A DNA stretch of 64,000 nt from Hyposmocoma kahamanoa (GCF_003589595.1 NW_020653711.1:3530506-3594505); one strand, 5' to 3'; counted from the stretch's first letter, positions 20,328-31,109 are shown. The notes: generated from the letters alone by a model not told the origin. Translations and numbers: made by a program.

Positions 20328-20606
20328 TATGATATCAAGCGACGCGAGATGAAAAAGTCAAGCGCCTGGTGGTAAGCGACACACCAGTCCGTGACAGTTG
20401 CGTGGCCACTCAGAGGTTTAAATCGCAAAGATCTGAAGGTCACTGCCACTGCGTCTACCACCCTGAGTCATAAATTTATAAGTCCCATGTGCCTGTAATT
20501 CACCAGCGCTCTTACCCTTCAAAACCAGAACGCAGTAATGCTCACATTACTACTTGACGGCAGAAATAGGTAAGGCCGCAGTACTTTCCTGGAAGTACTC
20601 TTTTAA
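20328..20606 (-). repeat. repeat C copy
   Basis: Begins ATATCAAGCGACGCGAGATG, with all inner blocks in order (CGCAAAGATCTGAAGGTCAC, ACCCTTCAAAACCAGAACGC). Confidence 0.75.
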
Positions 20607-20792
20607 AAGGAGCTCCACTAAACTAAATTAAATTTATTGAACAAAAGGAAATTAGAAATAAAATAAAACATTAATAAGTAGTACTGCGGTCTTACGTCTA
20701 TTTATAAGAACGGTTATACAAAAGTTATTGAGTTTGGTCTAATAGCTTAAACTTCCTTAAAAAAATACCCTCGCCTTGGAGGTCTTTTTTTA

Positions 20793-21169
20793 TATAATAA
20801 CGCACACGTTCAACATAGCCCCGCACTAGGAACCCTGTGTCGCGGGTGCCATGGACACACATATAGGGTGGTATTCTAGAACTCTACTCAATGCTTAAGT
20901 CAGGATTTTAGTATGGTTTAAAACACTCGAAATCATACTCAAGTCCCTGCCATTAGGGTCGTATTTCCAGTGCTTGTGTTTCCATTGCAATTCTGACTTG
21001 AGCATTGAGTAGACTTCTAGAATACGACCCATAGCCAACCACAAATTACACCCAAACTCACGAGAGAAATAAATGTAGGCTATACAAATATTTCTCCCGG
21101 CCCGGGAATCGAACCTGGGACCTCTGCGTGGCAGTCAAGCATGGTAACCGTTCGGCCACGGATGCAGTT
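20793..21169 (-). mobile_element. SINE A copy interrupted by MITE G
   Basis: The tail side starts ATAATAACGCACACG. The pol III B box complement GGAATCGAACC and A box complement CCGTTCGGCCA are at the right. The body is split between GGACACACATATA and GCCAACCACAAATTAC by the 165-bp MITE G. Confidence 0.85.
20866..21030. mobile_element. MITE G, 165 bp, inside SINE A
   Basis: The termini GGGTGGTATTCTAGAACTCT and, on the other strand, GGGTCGTATTCTAGAAGTCT extend to about 42 paired bases. ATA stands on both sides, consistent with a 2-3 bp target duplication. Intact SINE A copies prove the insertion. Confidence 0.85.
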
Positions 21170-21174
21170 CATTT

Positions 21175-21672
21175 TAAGTGTCTAAAAAATAAGTGCGCAT
21201 TTGACCGCCATCTCATCTGATGGAAAGTGACGATCAGGTCGAGCATGTAGCATGCACACCTAAATAATGCCTGTTCACTCTCGCCTTGAAAAGGTCCAAT
21301 TTAAGGCGTACGGGGAACAAGTCTGCAGGCAGGGAATTCCACTCCCTAGCTGCTCGCCAAATAAATGTGGAAGTGAAACGGTTCATGCGAAGGGAACGGG
21401 AAGGAGGAATCAAATTATGCAATTCTATCGCACACTCTCCGTGATATAACCTGTAGAATACCGGTAAGCAGGCAACTCTACGGCGGTGTTCAAGGGTCTT
21501 CAGTTTCGCCTCTACTAATTCCGAGCCACCTATGTTTCTTGACACGCTTGCCTATTGAATCCAAGGTGGCCATTTGGTATTTAGCAGAGCCATCCCATAA
21601 GTGGCAGCAGTACTCCATACACGACCGGACTTGTGCTTGGTACAACTGAAGTGGAAGGTGACCTGAACCCAC
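21175..21672 (-). pseudogene. LINE ORF2 C-terminal fragment
   Basis: The minus-strand frames give LYQAQVRSCMEYCCHLWDGS, then after a shift near 21540 LPVFYRLYHGECAIELHNLI, FIWRAAREWNSLPADLFPV and FKARVNRHYLG. This is the conserved thumb-to-C-terminus pattern of insect LINE reverse transcriptases. No catalytic residues are included. It is 5'-truncated, as is usual for LINEs. Confidence 0.8.
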
Positions 21673-21829
21673 TAGTGGGCCGTATAATGGATTGACGACG
21701 ACGATGATGAATATTCATACTCATAACACTGGTTCCGTTGAACTTGATAGTAACAAAAAAAGTATAAAGTTCACTATGCCTTGTCAAATAAATATTAGGG
21801 ATACAATCTTATTGAAGTAAATGCATATG

Positions 21830-21965
21830 TCCAGGGTGACGGGCGCAGAAGCAGTGCCCCTCAGATCTTTGTGATTTAAAGTAGTGTGTGGTACTGCAAC
21901 TGTTATGGACAGGCGTGTCGCTTACCAGGTGGGCGACTTGTTCATTCCATCACTTGTCTCATAAA
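21830..21965 (+). repeat. repeat C, 3' part
   Basis: CCAGGGTGACGGGCGCAG through CGACTTGTTCATTCCATCAC only. Confidence 0.65.
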
Positions 21966-22077
21966 AAAAGTTAAAAAATCATTTTGTTAAATAACAAAAA
22001 TATTTTGCAAAACGTATAATTTGCATTAAAATAGTATTAGACACGACTGGCTGATGAATTTACTGTCTCACTCGGCG

Positions 22078-22175
22078 GTTAGTTTGTTTAAAAAATAACA
22101 AATATACGCGATTTAGATCCGAAAACATAGTTTCATGTCCAATGTGTACCAGTCGAGAAAGCCTAAGAACTCTAA
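22078..22175. repeat. MITE A right half
   Basis: AACAAATATACGCGATTTAG then CATAGTTTCATGTCC and the terminal AAGCCTAAGAACTC. Confidence 0.65.
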
Positions 22176-22430
22176 ATATAAACATAGGTTGATAATGTTG
22201 GCAAACTATTAAGATTATTTTGGCCTTTGAGTATTTTTGACTAACAAGTGGCGCTGACAGTGACCACGACTGGTACTATATGCGACAGCAGCGCTATCGT
22301 TCGGTTTGTAACGAGCAAATGGGAAACGAGTTTGCTCAAAAAGCGCTTGCAGCGCGGGAAACCCACATTATTATTGTTTTTTGTTTTGTTAGCGTTTATA
22401 CACAAATTGCTTATAATATTTATATTTTAT

Positions 22431-22560
22431 AACTGACTTCAAAAAAGGAGGAGGTTCTTAATTCGACTGCAAATATTTTTTGTGTGTATATTGCGCGATT
22501 ACTCCGACATATTTTGTGAATCGATTTCAATGATTCTTTTTTTTGTTGGTAAAGGAGTAG
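22431..22560 (+). repeat. MITE B left part
   Basis: ACTGACTTCAAAAAAGGAGG to TGATTCTTTTTTTTGTTGG. The remainder is missing, and unrelated sequence with AACCGG words follows. Confidence 0.65.
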
Positions 22561-22575
22561 CTTAGTTGTGGTCAA

Positions 22576-22700
22576 ATTTAGGGCATGCAAACCGGTTACC
22601 CGGTACACCGAAAAAACCGAATAACCGGCCATTTTGGAATCTAGTTTTCAGCTAAGTTAAAACCGGGTTTTTCGAGATTTTCGGTTTTGTCTTTAAACTA
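22576..22700. repeat. hAT-like subterminal region, fragment
   Basis: Dense AAACCGGTTACCCGGT, CCGAAAAAACCGAATAACCG and AAAACCGGGTTTTTCG words resemble the ends of some insect hAT elements. The partner end and TSD were not found. Confidence 0.35.
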
Positions 22701-22919
22701 GTAAAACGTAAGTTAGTAACTAATAATATCATTGTATCCTAGTAAATAATGATAAATAAACGTTAATTAAATGCTAGGAACTCGGGTACCTAGTTACAGG
22801 ACAGCGACAGCGTCCTCAAGACGGAAACGGGTAAATGTTGGAGTAGCGAGGAGTGAGTGAGGTGCGCGATGGAGGTACGCGAGCAGTATAGCAACAAACC
22901 AGAGTCACCTACGCTCTTA

Positions 22920-23160
22920 GCAGGCTTTTCAACTGAATCCTAGGCGGCTAGTTGGTATTCAGCAGAACTATCCTATAGGTGGCAGCAGTACTCTATACAC
23001 GACCGGGTCTGTCCTTGGTACTGCTTTTTTGAAGCAACTGTTTCGGTGTGAAGTAACACCTCGCCTTCACCTTGGGAACAATGTCAAACTTCCTGGCTGC
23101 ATTTTTGGCCATGAATTCTATGTATCTGCCTAAGTTCCAAAGCGTTGTTTCTGATGTTAG
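22920..23160 (-). pseudogene. LINE ORF2 fragment (thumb)
   Basis: Two frames give GRYIEFMAKNAARKFDIV with KARCYFTPKQLL, then TRSCIEYCCHL, parallel to the fragment at 21.2-21.7 kb. Frameshifts and stops are present. Confidence 0.65.
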
Positions 23161-23434
23161 TAGTATAGTCCTGGGAGGTTGTTAGTATTTTACAAATAAC
23201 CCCGTAAAATATATATTTATATTATTTAATTTTAGTAAACGGTCAATTCCTTTATTATTTGTAAAGTGAAGTAGCTACTTCGTTTAAAATGTTGTAATGA
23301 TATGATTTATTCGATACCTAAATAAAATTTGTTCAGTATTAAAACCTTGTATAATTTCAAATCTCTTAACCTTAACTAAAATAGTTAACAATAATGGACC
23401 TTCTGGCTTTTATTTTTACTACATTGTTTTTCAG

Positions 23435-23492
23435 GTTGTAGCATTAAGAAGATCCGACCATAATCGTCGCGTTCATCATGAGCGGACGTAAA
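23435..23492 (+). other. candidate exon with ATG (tentative)
   Basis: TTACTACATTGTTTTTCAG makes a good acceptor. It is followed by 58 bases containing ATGAGCGGACGTAAA (MSGRK), then GTAATA, or an earlier GTAAAG donor at 23488. There is no homology evidence. Confidence 0.25.
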
Positions 23493-23552
23493 GTAATATT
23501 CGCATAATTTGATTTAGATTGTCATATTTTGCCATTTCTTTTTTTTAGCAAG

Positions 23553-23720
23553 TAGCGGGACGAACAAGTCGTGTGCCTGGTGACGAGTGACACGCCGATC
23601 CATGACAGTTACAGTGCCACTCAGATATTTAAATCGCAATGATCTGAGGGGCAGTGCCACTACGCCCGTCGTCGCCCTGAGACGTAAGTTGACAAGTCCC
23701 TGGTGATTGTAATTTCACAA
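23553..23720 (-). repeat. repeat C, 3' part
   Basis: AGCGGGACGAACAAGTCGTG to TTGACAAGTCCCTGGTGATT. It then stops where the tandem array begins. Confidence 0.65.
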
Positions 23721-23730
23721 GCACCCTCAG

Positions 23731-24292
23731 TACGCACTTGGGGCACTTGCACGGAGTCTTGTTTACCTAACACAGCATTAACAACTCTTAGCAAGAAGTA
23801 AACTTTAACGTTTTTATATATTCCGTTCTGTCTTACGCACTTACGTCGCTTGCTCGGAGTCTAGTTTACACAACACAGTATTAACTTAAATTAAAAGAAA
23901 TTAACTTAGGGTTTCACGATAGAGACGTATTTATTTACGCCGCTCTTGCTTACTCACTTGAAGAACTTGAACGGAGTCTAGTTTACTTAAAACAGCATTA
24001 ACAACTCTTTGCAAGACATTTATTTACGTCGCTTTTGCTTACGCTCTTGTAAAACTTGAATGGAGTCTAGTGTGCACAAGATAGCATTAACAATGTCTTT
24101 GCGATACAGACGTATTTATTTATGTCGCTCTTGCTTACGCTCTTGTAAAACTTGATCAAGTTTACATAAGACAGCATTAACAATACTTAATAAGAAATAC
24201 AATTTATGTTTTTGCGATAGAGACGTATTTCTTTATGTCGCTCTTGCTTATGCTCTTGTAAAACTTTTACGGAATCCAGTTTACATTATCAC
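23731..24292. repeat. tandem array, ~90-113-bp units
   Basis: Six diverged units share GTCGCTCTTGCTTACGCTC, TTGTAAAACTTGA, GGAGTCTAGTTTACA and CAGCATTAACAA. Boundaries fall near 23835, 23939, 24028, 24124 and 24237. A single inverted unit lies at 25893-26000. Confidence 0.8.
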
Positions 24293-24911
24293 AATAATTG
24301 TAATAAAATTACGTGAATAACTCTTTTCAACGTCAACTGTATTCGGCCTTCAATCAAATTTGTTAAAAACATTCTTATAATGAGAATGTTAAGTACAATT
24401 GCAAGTCAATTTGTTATAGCCCATGGACATTGTTTTCAGCACGGCTGAGTTCTAAATTATAAATGACTTAGTTTTACGACGATGACCATAAATTTATATT
24501 GTGGTTTTCCATTGTAACGTTTACTAAAAGACCGACAAGTCAGGTATATAAGCTTTATGAAAAGTGGAGAAAAGTCAATATTATCGCTTAAGATATTGTA
24601 CCTTACACATTTTGGTGTATCAGCCCAGATCACTCTACATCAACCTTAGTAAAATAAGCCAAGTATCCTCCGTACAAATAAGTACGCACTGACGCACACA
24701 TTGAAACATCGTCGTCTAACGCGCGCACTGAAAGGCGCGTTAGACGACCTGTGTTTTGCAAGGCGAATGCATCGCGAGAATTGCGAATGTGTACGTCTGT
24801 ACACGGCACGAGGTGGGCACGCACATATACAAGCTTCGCTGCTACGTTCGTATGAAGTTGCCATACTAGTCTTATCAATAAGCTGTGTGGCAAGGAAACA
24901 CATTATTTTTA
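24293..24911. other. no gene; one perfect hairpin
   Basis: GTCGTCTAACGCGC pairs with GCGCGTTAGACGAC (about 24712-24749) across 10 bases. The overlapping short ORFs on both strands result from the GC-rich patch and are not supported. Confidence 0.45.
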
Positions 24912-25660
24912 TGGTAGCAGTAGCGCTCCTTGTGAAAGAGTTCGTCCAGGGAAGTACTGCCACCATAACCTATTTCTGTCGCCATGTGGTAATGTGATCA
25001 TTACTGTGTTCCGGTTTTGAATGATAATCTTACTTGTGTGTTATATGGCCCTTATTGTGAATTGCACTCCAACCGCACAGAACAAGTACAGAACAGGGCT
25101 CTTAAAATTGTCGCATTCCGATCGGATCTGGACCGCACTCTTGCAACTTACCAAAAGAGGTTAGCCAAATTCAAAATTTGTTCACTACGGACCCGACGTA
25201 AAATACAGAATATTGTTGTCTTGCATAAGCTCATACACGGTAACCTTGTTTCTCCTAGTCTGCTATCTCACATTAAGTTTAACATTAAACCTTATCTTTG
25301 TCATCCTAAAACCTTTGTGTTGAATGTTTATCGAAATAATACATCCTTTAATAACCCCGTGACTAGAATGTGCCGAACCTACAATGATTTAGGTACTCAT
25401 ATCAGAATCTAGAGGTCACATTGATGTTTTCGACAACAATCTTTCTATCTCCTCAAATATTTCAACTCGTCTTCTATTAGTACATGCATTAGCACATGGG
25501 ACATATCAACTTGTGTCTCAGGGAGAGACGGGCGCAGTGGCAGTACCCGTCAAATTTTTGCGATTTAAAGCTTTGAATGGCACTGCATAACACTGTTATG
25601 GTCAGGCGTGTCGCTTGCCAGCAGCCGCAGCAGACTTGGTCATCCCGTCAGGTAACTATA
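24912..25660 (+). repeat. repeat C copy split by a LINE fragment
   Basis: The left part (GTAGCAGTAGCGCTCC to TGTGTTCCGGTTTTGA) ends at 25018. The right part resumes near 25500 (ACTTGTGTCTCAGGGAGAG). About 45 bases of the usual middle are replaced by the LINE piece. Confidence 0.7.
25017..25412 (+). pseudogene. LINE ORF2 C-terminal fragment
   Basis: An open 131-codon stretch: YGPYCELHSNRTEQVQNRAL, KIQNIVVLHKLIHGNL and NPVTRMCRTYNDLG. This follows the Jockey/CR1-type RT C-terminus (Y...H..R.E.VQ.R.L, ...YN.L). No catalytic motifs are included. Boundaries with repeat C are abrupt on both sides. Confidence 0.75.
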
Positions 25661-25892
25661 AAAAAAAAGAAAATATTTCGCAGAATGACAAAAGAATCTG
25701 TACAAAATTATAAATCACCACAGTGGAATGCAAATTCTTTTTTTAATGAAAGACGAACTCACGACATACCATGCGTGAACAGCATTAGCTTATTGAACAC
25801 TTAACCTAAAATTTAACGACTGTCACCTTTCGATTCGATTAGTACGGCATTAATGAGGTTCGTCCTAGTTGGTGCAACCGGCTCTAAATAAT
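25661..25892. other. no feature recognised
   Basis: Short unique-looking stretch between repeats. Confidence 0.4.
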
Positions 25893-26000
25893 ATTTAAGT
25901 GTTCAAACTAGACTCCGTAAAAATTTTACAAGAGCATATCAAGAGCGACATAAATAAATACACGTCTCTATCGCAAAATCATTAATTGTATTTCTCCTTA
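25893..26000. repeat. inverted unit of the 23.7-24.3 kb array
   Basis: ACTAGACTCCGTAAA, ACAAGAGCATATCAAGAGCG and ACGTCTCTATCGCAAAA are the complement of one array unit. Confidence 0.8.
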
Positions 26001-26133
26001 AGTGTTGTCGCTGTGTAACAATGAATTATGTTGGTAAATAATCAAAAAGCGATTTAATGAATAATTATGGATTAAACCGCGGTAAATAAAGAGCTTCAAA
26101 CTTGTCCCTGAAAGGTAAAGAGGTAATTATATC

Positions 26134-26550
26134 GAGTTCTTAAGTTTTCGTGATAGCTTAACTGCCTCTGTGGCCGAACGGTTACCATGACTGCCACGCA
26201 GAGGTCCCAGGTTCGATTCCCGGGTCGGGAGAAATATATTTATTTATCTCGTGAGTTTGTGTGTAATTTGTGGTGTCTATGTGTGTGTCCATGGCACCCG
26301 CTACACAGGGTTTCCCTAGTGCGGGGCTATGTTAAGTGTGTGCGTTATTATTATTATTATTATAGTTACACATAGGAAATGAAACTATTTTGCTCATATT
26401 TGAATCCCGTATATTTGTTTTTTCAAGCAAACCAACGTTTCGGGCCTGAGACAGTCAGGTCTGAAACGTGACCATGAGGTCTGTAAAGAACCCGACACGT
26501 TGTAGGTTTGTTTAAAAAACAAATATACGTGATTTAGATCCGAAATAATC
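26134..26550. repeat. MITE A copy interrupted by SINE A
   Basis: GAGTTCTTAAGTTTTCGTGA precedes the SINE, and TTACACATAGGAAATGAAAC resumes after it. The remainder runs to CGTGATTTAGATCCGAAA. The centre has the paired TTTTTTCAAGCAAACCAACG and GGTTTGTTTAAAAAAC arms. Confidence 0.75.
26160..26363 (+). mobile_element. SINE A, complete tRNA-derived copy
   Basis: The pol III A box TGGCCGAACGG (26171-26181) and B box GGTTCGATTCC (26210-26220) lie in a tRNA-like head. A ~140-base body and a (TTA)n tail follow. Transcription would be by RNA polymerase III, with retroposition by a LINE in trans. It entered MITE A, with ATAGCTTA/ATAGTTAC at the two edges. Confidence 0.9.
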
Positions 26551-26552
26551 TA

Positions 26553-26848
26553 TACAGAGCAGGTACTAAAAAACCGACCTTAAGAGTAAGTTTGTGGAAT
26601 TAAGTAAGGAAAGTGCGCGAAACCGGATTCATCCCCTAATTTTACCACCCTTAGAGGTGGAATGTTTTCTTCAAATTATAAAGAAAATATTCCACAAATA
26701 TTCCACAATATATCTTTAAGAAAAACTAAAATCTTACCAAAAAAAAAGAATCATCAAAATGTGTTCAGAAATTCCAGAGTTATCGCGTAACATACATACA
26801 ACAAAAAAATACAGTGAAATTGAGAACCTCCTTTTTTGAAGTCTGTAG
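26553..26848 (-). repeat. MITE B copy
   Basis: AAAAAACCGACCTTAAGAG to CCTCCTTTTTTGAAGTCTGT, in reverse orientation, with a short internal duplication of the ATTCCACA word. Confidence 0.75.
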
Positions 26849-27404
26849 AAATAGTTTAATTTCCTCTTTGGTAGATTACGCATTGACACTTAAACTGCCC
26901 TGGAAGTCTAGACTGTGTAGGAGATATTATAATAATCAATAGTATTAGATGTTGGAAACAATTGATGAAAAACAAGCTTTATTCGGAGCCTAAAAAAGTA
27001 TGTACACTTGCACCTGGTAACTGAACACGCGCATATAACAATAGGCTATCGGTGATTACACGGCTAACAATGGGCACTGCAAACTATTTTCCGCTCTTAT
27101 AATCTATAGACTCATTCCGATACCACTTCGCGTGTCGGCGAATCAAAATTTACAAATCCGCATGTGCTGCTTTTCTTCGACCGTTGACAACAGAAACCTG
27201 CTTCTGATTCCACTGTTATTCCGAAGCGTTGCATCGCGCCAGCAGCACGCGCCGACGGTTATCAACGCCATTAAAATCGGAAGAGAAAATCAAAACAATA
27301 TTCGATAACCTATTCGTTTCGCTGGTTTTAAAAAAAGTACACTATTTACAAACTAATATGGACGGCTGATCAAGTGTCGCTTCAGCTACGTAGTGAATTG
27401 TTCA
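26849..27404 (+). promoter_or_regulatory. possible promoter region (tentative)
   Basis: About 500 bases with no repeat match, more GC-rich than the surroundings, immediately upstream of the candidate first exon. No TATA box is evident. TTCAGC at 27381 is only initiator-like. Confidence 0.2.
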
Positions 27405-27561
27405 ACAGTTAGCGATTGTAAACGCAAACGGACGATAGTTAGAAATACGTATTAATATACTTAGGAAGTGTGCGGACGAACTTGTTCCTGGGAAGGTCAA
27501 GAAATTTGAGACGATACAAATAGTGTTTATAAATCAAATTAAGACCTCCAAACGACAGATG
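27405..27561 (+). other. candidate first exon ending ATG|GTAAGT
   Basis: A non-repetitive stretch ends AACGACAGATG, directly followed by the strong donor GTAAGTGC. It would encode a 5' UTR plus only the initiator Met, a layout known in insect genes with large first introns. No downstream coding exon is proven. Confidence 0.35.
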
Positions 27562-28081
27562 GTAAGTGCTCCTGTTATTCTCATGTGCAATACACCTAAG
27601 ATTAAAGCATCCAAGCATCTACTTGTAAGGCAAAATGCTAAGTGAAAAACATTGACACCAGAAAACAAATAAACCATTCAATAAATATACATCATTCATT
27701 AATCAGTCACATTTATCACAACAAAAGATTAACCACCAGGATTTCAATATTCTAATGTCATTGTCATGCATGAAAGAACTCTCTTAGCATGAATTAAAGT
27801 CGAGGTCGTAGTACTGATAATGCAAGTGCCAGAATTCACTAGGAGCTGTGGCGAAAAATTCCAATTTTCAGTAGAACTGAGTACCCGTATATGCACAGCA
27901 CGTTATTGGAACACCTTTCTATGTAAGAGTTTTCTGGAAATGTTTGGTGACTTTCTACATTGCCTTGTATGACAACTAGCCTATAGTTCCTGTATAAATA
28001 CTACATGATAAAGGTAATACGGGTTCCACTATAAACCAAGTTTTATAATTATACATATAACAGGTTACAATTAGGAGTATT
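27562..28081. other. unique-looking sequence, possible intron
   Basis: No repeats or ORFs of note. Confidence 0.35.
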
Positions 28082-28215
28082 ATTTCCGGATCTAAATTGC
28101 GTATAAGTAATTGTTTTTACAAACAGAAACCCGAAACGTAGGTTTTGTTTCAAAAAACAAATATATGAAGAAAAAAATGCTTCATTTTCAATGTGTGTGA
28201 AAACCTAAGAATTCA
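28082..28215. repeat. MITE A copy
   Basis: ATTTCCGGATCTAAATTGCG ... AAAACAAATATATG ... GTGTGAAAACCTAAGAATTC; the central part is shortened. Confidence 0.6.
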
Positions 28216-29242
28216 ACGGATAAAAGATATTACTAATTGGCAAGTAAAATCCAAATTTTACGCATAATTATACGGTTCAAATTAGATACGAATGACGAAA
28301 AACTGAAAAGATAAATACATAGTAAAGTATGTACAATTTATAAGCGAAATACAACACACAATAACAGTAAGTAAAAAAAAAAAGTAAGAAAGATACCTTT
28401 TAAAACAATTTTGGAAACTTCGCACATATCGCAATTAACTTGATAGTCAATTGAATATTATACCAAAAGAGTCTAACTCTTTGGAAATATATAACAATTA
28501 TACCAAAGCGAGTTGGAAGTAAAGGAACTAAAGGTTTACCAAACGGAACAGTCTTATAGGTCATTTTCTGGGTGTTTTTTATCCTTTGATCAAACAACGC
28601 TTTTATGGTAGTGATATGTAGGACGTGTAAGAAAATATCAAAGATACCCATATTGATATTATCCTTGTTGAAATAAATTGATATTCTGACACAATGCAAA
28701 ATACATGTTAGATAATAACATAACCTTATGAAAAATATAACAATGGCTATTTCAAGTTCACAACAGAAATGACCAAATAAAAGATCACGATAGTAAACGT
28801 GCAATTGTATTGCTTAAATTATAATACAATGAATAACTACATTTATATAAAGTATTTTGAAATATGAAAAATCACGTAGCTAATTGCGTAAAATGATGTT
28901 GATAAGAAACCACGCGTATGCCTTGTTCACATAGAAATCGTAAAAACTTTTTATGTGACACTACCAATACGTTTTTATTTAATTTTTCATGCAAATAAGG
29001 TACATTTCGCATGACAAAGTCGTTTATTTGTTTAAAATTCACCGTGTTAATCGCTATTTGGTAATGGTCTTCCAAATCCTAATACATTTTACATACTTAA
29101 CATAAGTGGCACCGCGCCATCTAACTACAATGCCGACGCCTCCACGGTTTCTTAAATCAAAATGAGGGGAAAACAACACAGTTTATTTCTGATGGGAACC
29201 AGCACGGAACTCAATAAGATTCCAACTATATCCACCTGTGCT
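28216..29242. other. no recognisable gene
   Basis: Minus-strand ORFs at 28400-28804 (134 codons) and 28872-29075 (67 codons) are open but AT-driven, hydrophobic and without a domain I know. The second (ending GIRVVSYQHHFTQLAT) could be a transposon scrap. Confidence 0.3.
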
Positions 29243-29927
29243 TTAACTGACTTAAAAAGAGCAAGCTCTTAATTCGACTGTATTTTTGTTTTGTGTGTAT
29301 GTTATCGGATGATTCTGACATTTCGCACTGCTATTACAATAGTGTTATTACAATAGTAGTAACTCAAAATATGTGAAATTTAATATTATGTCATTACTGA
29401 ACGTAAACGTTGATCCTCTACAAGTAAAAAACCGTCGTTAGAATATTGTAAGAAACAATCAAAAGACATCTACTTAATTCAAAATGAAACACATTTTATG
29501 TGAGCTATTTTTGGCCAAAATAATCCTTATTCAAAAACCTGAAATAATTTTTTCCATTGTATTTTTAAATATATTTGAGAAATTGCTTAAGTGTCTATAG
29601 TAAACTATAACATATAAATTTTTATGATTTTTGGCGGGAAGTGAGTAATTCGTTTTTCATCGATTCTGAGAAAGTCCACATTTTGAGTTAATACACTATT
29701 GTATTAACAGTGCGATTTGTAAACCGATTTCGATGATTCTTTTTTGTTGGAAAGGGGATACCTCAGTAGTGGTCCCATACAAGTTTGAAGGAAATATTCC
29801 ACCTCTAAGGGTGGCAAATTAGCGGATAAATCCGGTTGATTGGATTTCACACACTTTCCGTTAACCGATTTCAATAAAACTTGACATATACATATAATTT
29901 TATAAACTTTTGAGGTCGGTTTTTTTT
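29243..29927 (+). repeat. MITE B copy interrupted by MITE F
   Basis: CTGACTTAAAAAGAGC on the left and TTTTGAGGTCGGTTTTTTTT on the right. The middle is split exactly at GACATTT|GTAAACCG, where sister copies are continuous. Confidence 0.8.
29324..29714. mobile_element. MITE F, 391 bp
   Basis: The ends CGCACTGCTATTACAATAG and, on the other strand, CGCACTGTTAATACAATAG extend over about 40 bases with a common AACTCAAAAT. ATTT lies on both sides as a probable 4-bp duplication. A second, right-truncated copy is at 38959. Confidence 0.85.
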
Positions 29928-30439
29928 ATGACAATGTTATGTAATTATTGGTATTTTGAAGCTTCAAATAATAACAGTAGATGGTACGAAATTATTACTC
30001 TACTTATTATATTGATTCATACAATAGGTAACAGTCAACTTTGGAACATTCTTATAGCTAAGGAATTAGAGTTGAGTCTCTAACTTGACGTGCTCTTGAC
30101 TGTGTATTTCAAAATCACACAAAATAAACGCTAAGCAGAAATCTGTCCGCTCTAGCGTATGTAGCCATAAGTATACCAAGGATTATCGTTTTACGTTATT
30201 ATAAGACTTATGATTTGAAAATATTACTTCAATTCAACAATGTAGTCAATGATGTCAACAGCATTCAGAGCATTGAACACGTTCAGTTCGTTGACAATAA
30301 TGTATTCTTTGGAACAGTAACGTGGTTCTTCTGTAAAGCCAGCCAAGTTTTGTTGCAGCCTGTCTATACACATGGCAAACTTTGGAGAAAGTGCAAAAAT
30401 AAACCTAAAAATGTGAAATATATATTTTTTAAATATTTT
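29928..30439. other. no recognisable gene
   Basis: The ORF at 30215-30442 has no domain signature. Confidence 0.35.
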
Positions 30440-30655
30440 TAACCGACTTCAAAAAAGGAGGAGGTTCTAAATCGTCTGTATTTTTTTCTTGCATGTATGT
30501 TACGCGATAACTGAGGTACCCTCAAGTAGTGGTCTCATTTAAATTTAAAGAAAATATTCCACCTCTAAGGACGCGCTTTCCGTTAACCTATTTCAACAAA
30601 ACTTGGCAAATAGATAGTGTAATTCCACGAACTTTTAAGGTCGGTTTTTTTAGTA
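30440..30655 (+). repeat. MITE B copy, internally deleted
   Basis: ACCGACTTCAAAAAAGGAGG to CTTTTAAGGTCGGTTTTTTT, with about 80 bases lacking between TAACTGAGGTACC and the body. Confidence 0.75.
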
Positions 30656-30697
30656 CTTTTTTATATACAAAAAGCGATATTTATTGCGTAAATTATT

Positions 30698-31059
30698 TTT
30701 TTTTTCACTGGAAAGAAGGTACCTCCATAGTGGTCCCATTTAATTTTGAAGAAAATCATCCACCTCTAAGGGTGGCAGTTCACGCATGAAGATTCATTTT
30801 TATAAATAACGCCTAAATTTCATTATAAGGAGCAATTATTTTAATGGTTGATTTTGCTATTCTCCAAATCAAGGCGATTATCTCCCTCAATATACACTGA
30901 GTAGTGAGAACCGATTTTATCCTGTGTTAAGTCCCGTATAGTGGCGAACTAGGGGATGAATCCGGGTTTGCACACTTTCCGGTAACCGATTTCAATAAAA
31001 CTTGGTAAATATACGTAATTCCACGTACTTTTGAGATCGGTTTTTTTAGTACTCTGTAC
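30698..31059 (+). repeat. MITE B copy, left-truncated
   Basis: CTGGAAAGAAGGTACCTCC to GAGATCGGTTTTTTTAGTAC. It carries an extra internal block (AATAACGCC, TGGTTGATTTTGCTATTC) shared with the 11.5 kb copy, defining a longer subfamily. Confidence 0.75.
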
Positions 31060-31109
31060 TGACATTATTATTGTTCAATCCATTAGTCATCCAGTCCTTA
31101 AAAATCGCA

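Noticed and set aside
26160..26230. True tRNA gene
   Set aside because: A and B boxes are good, but the head is joined to the SINE body and recurs in several copies; no functional cloverleaf was established. The same holds at 33.4, 41.5, 48.7 and 51.5 kb.
28400..29075. Two minus-strand ORFs as host exons
   Set aside because: AT-driven hydrophobic composition, no domain, no convincing splice sites.
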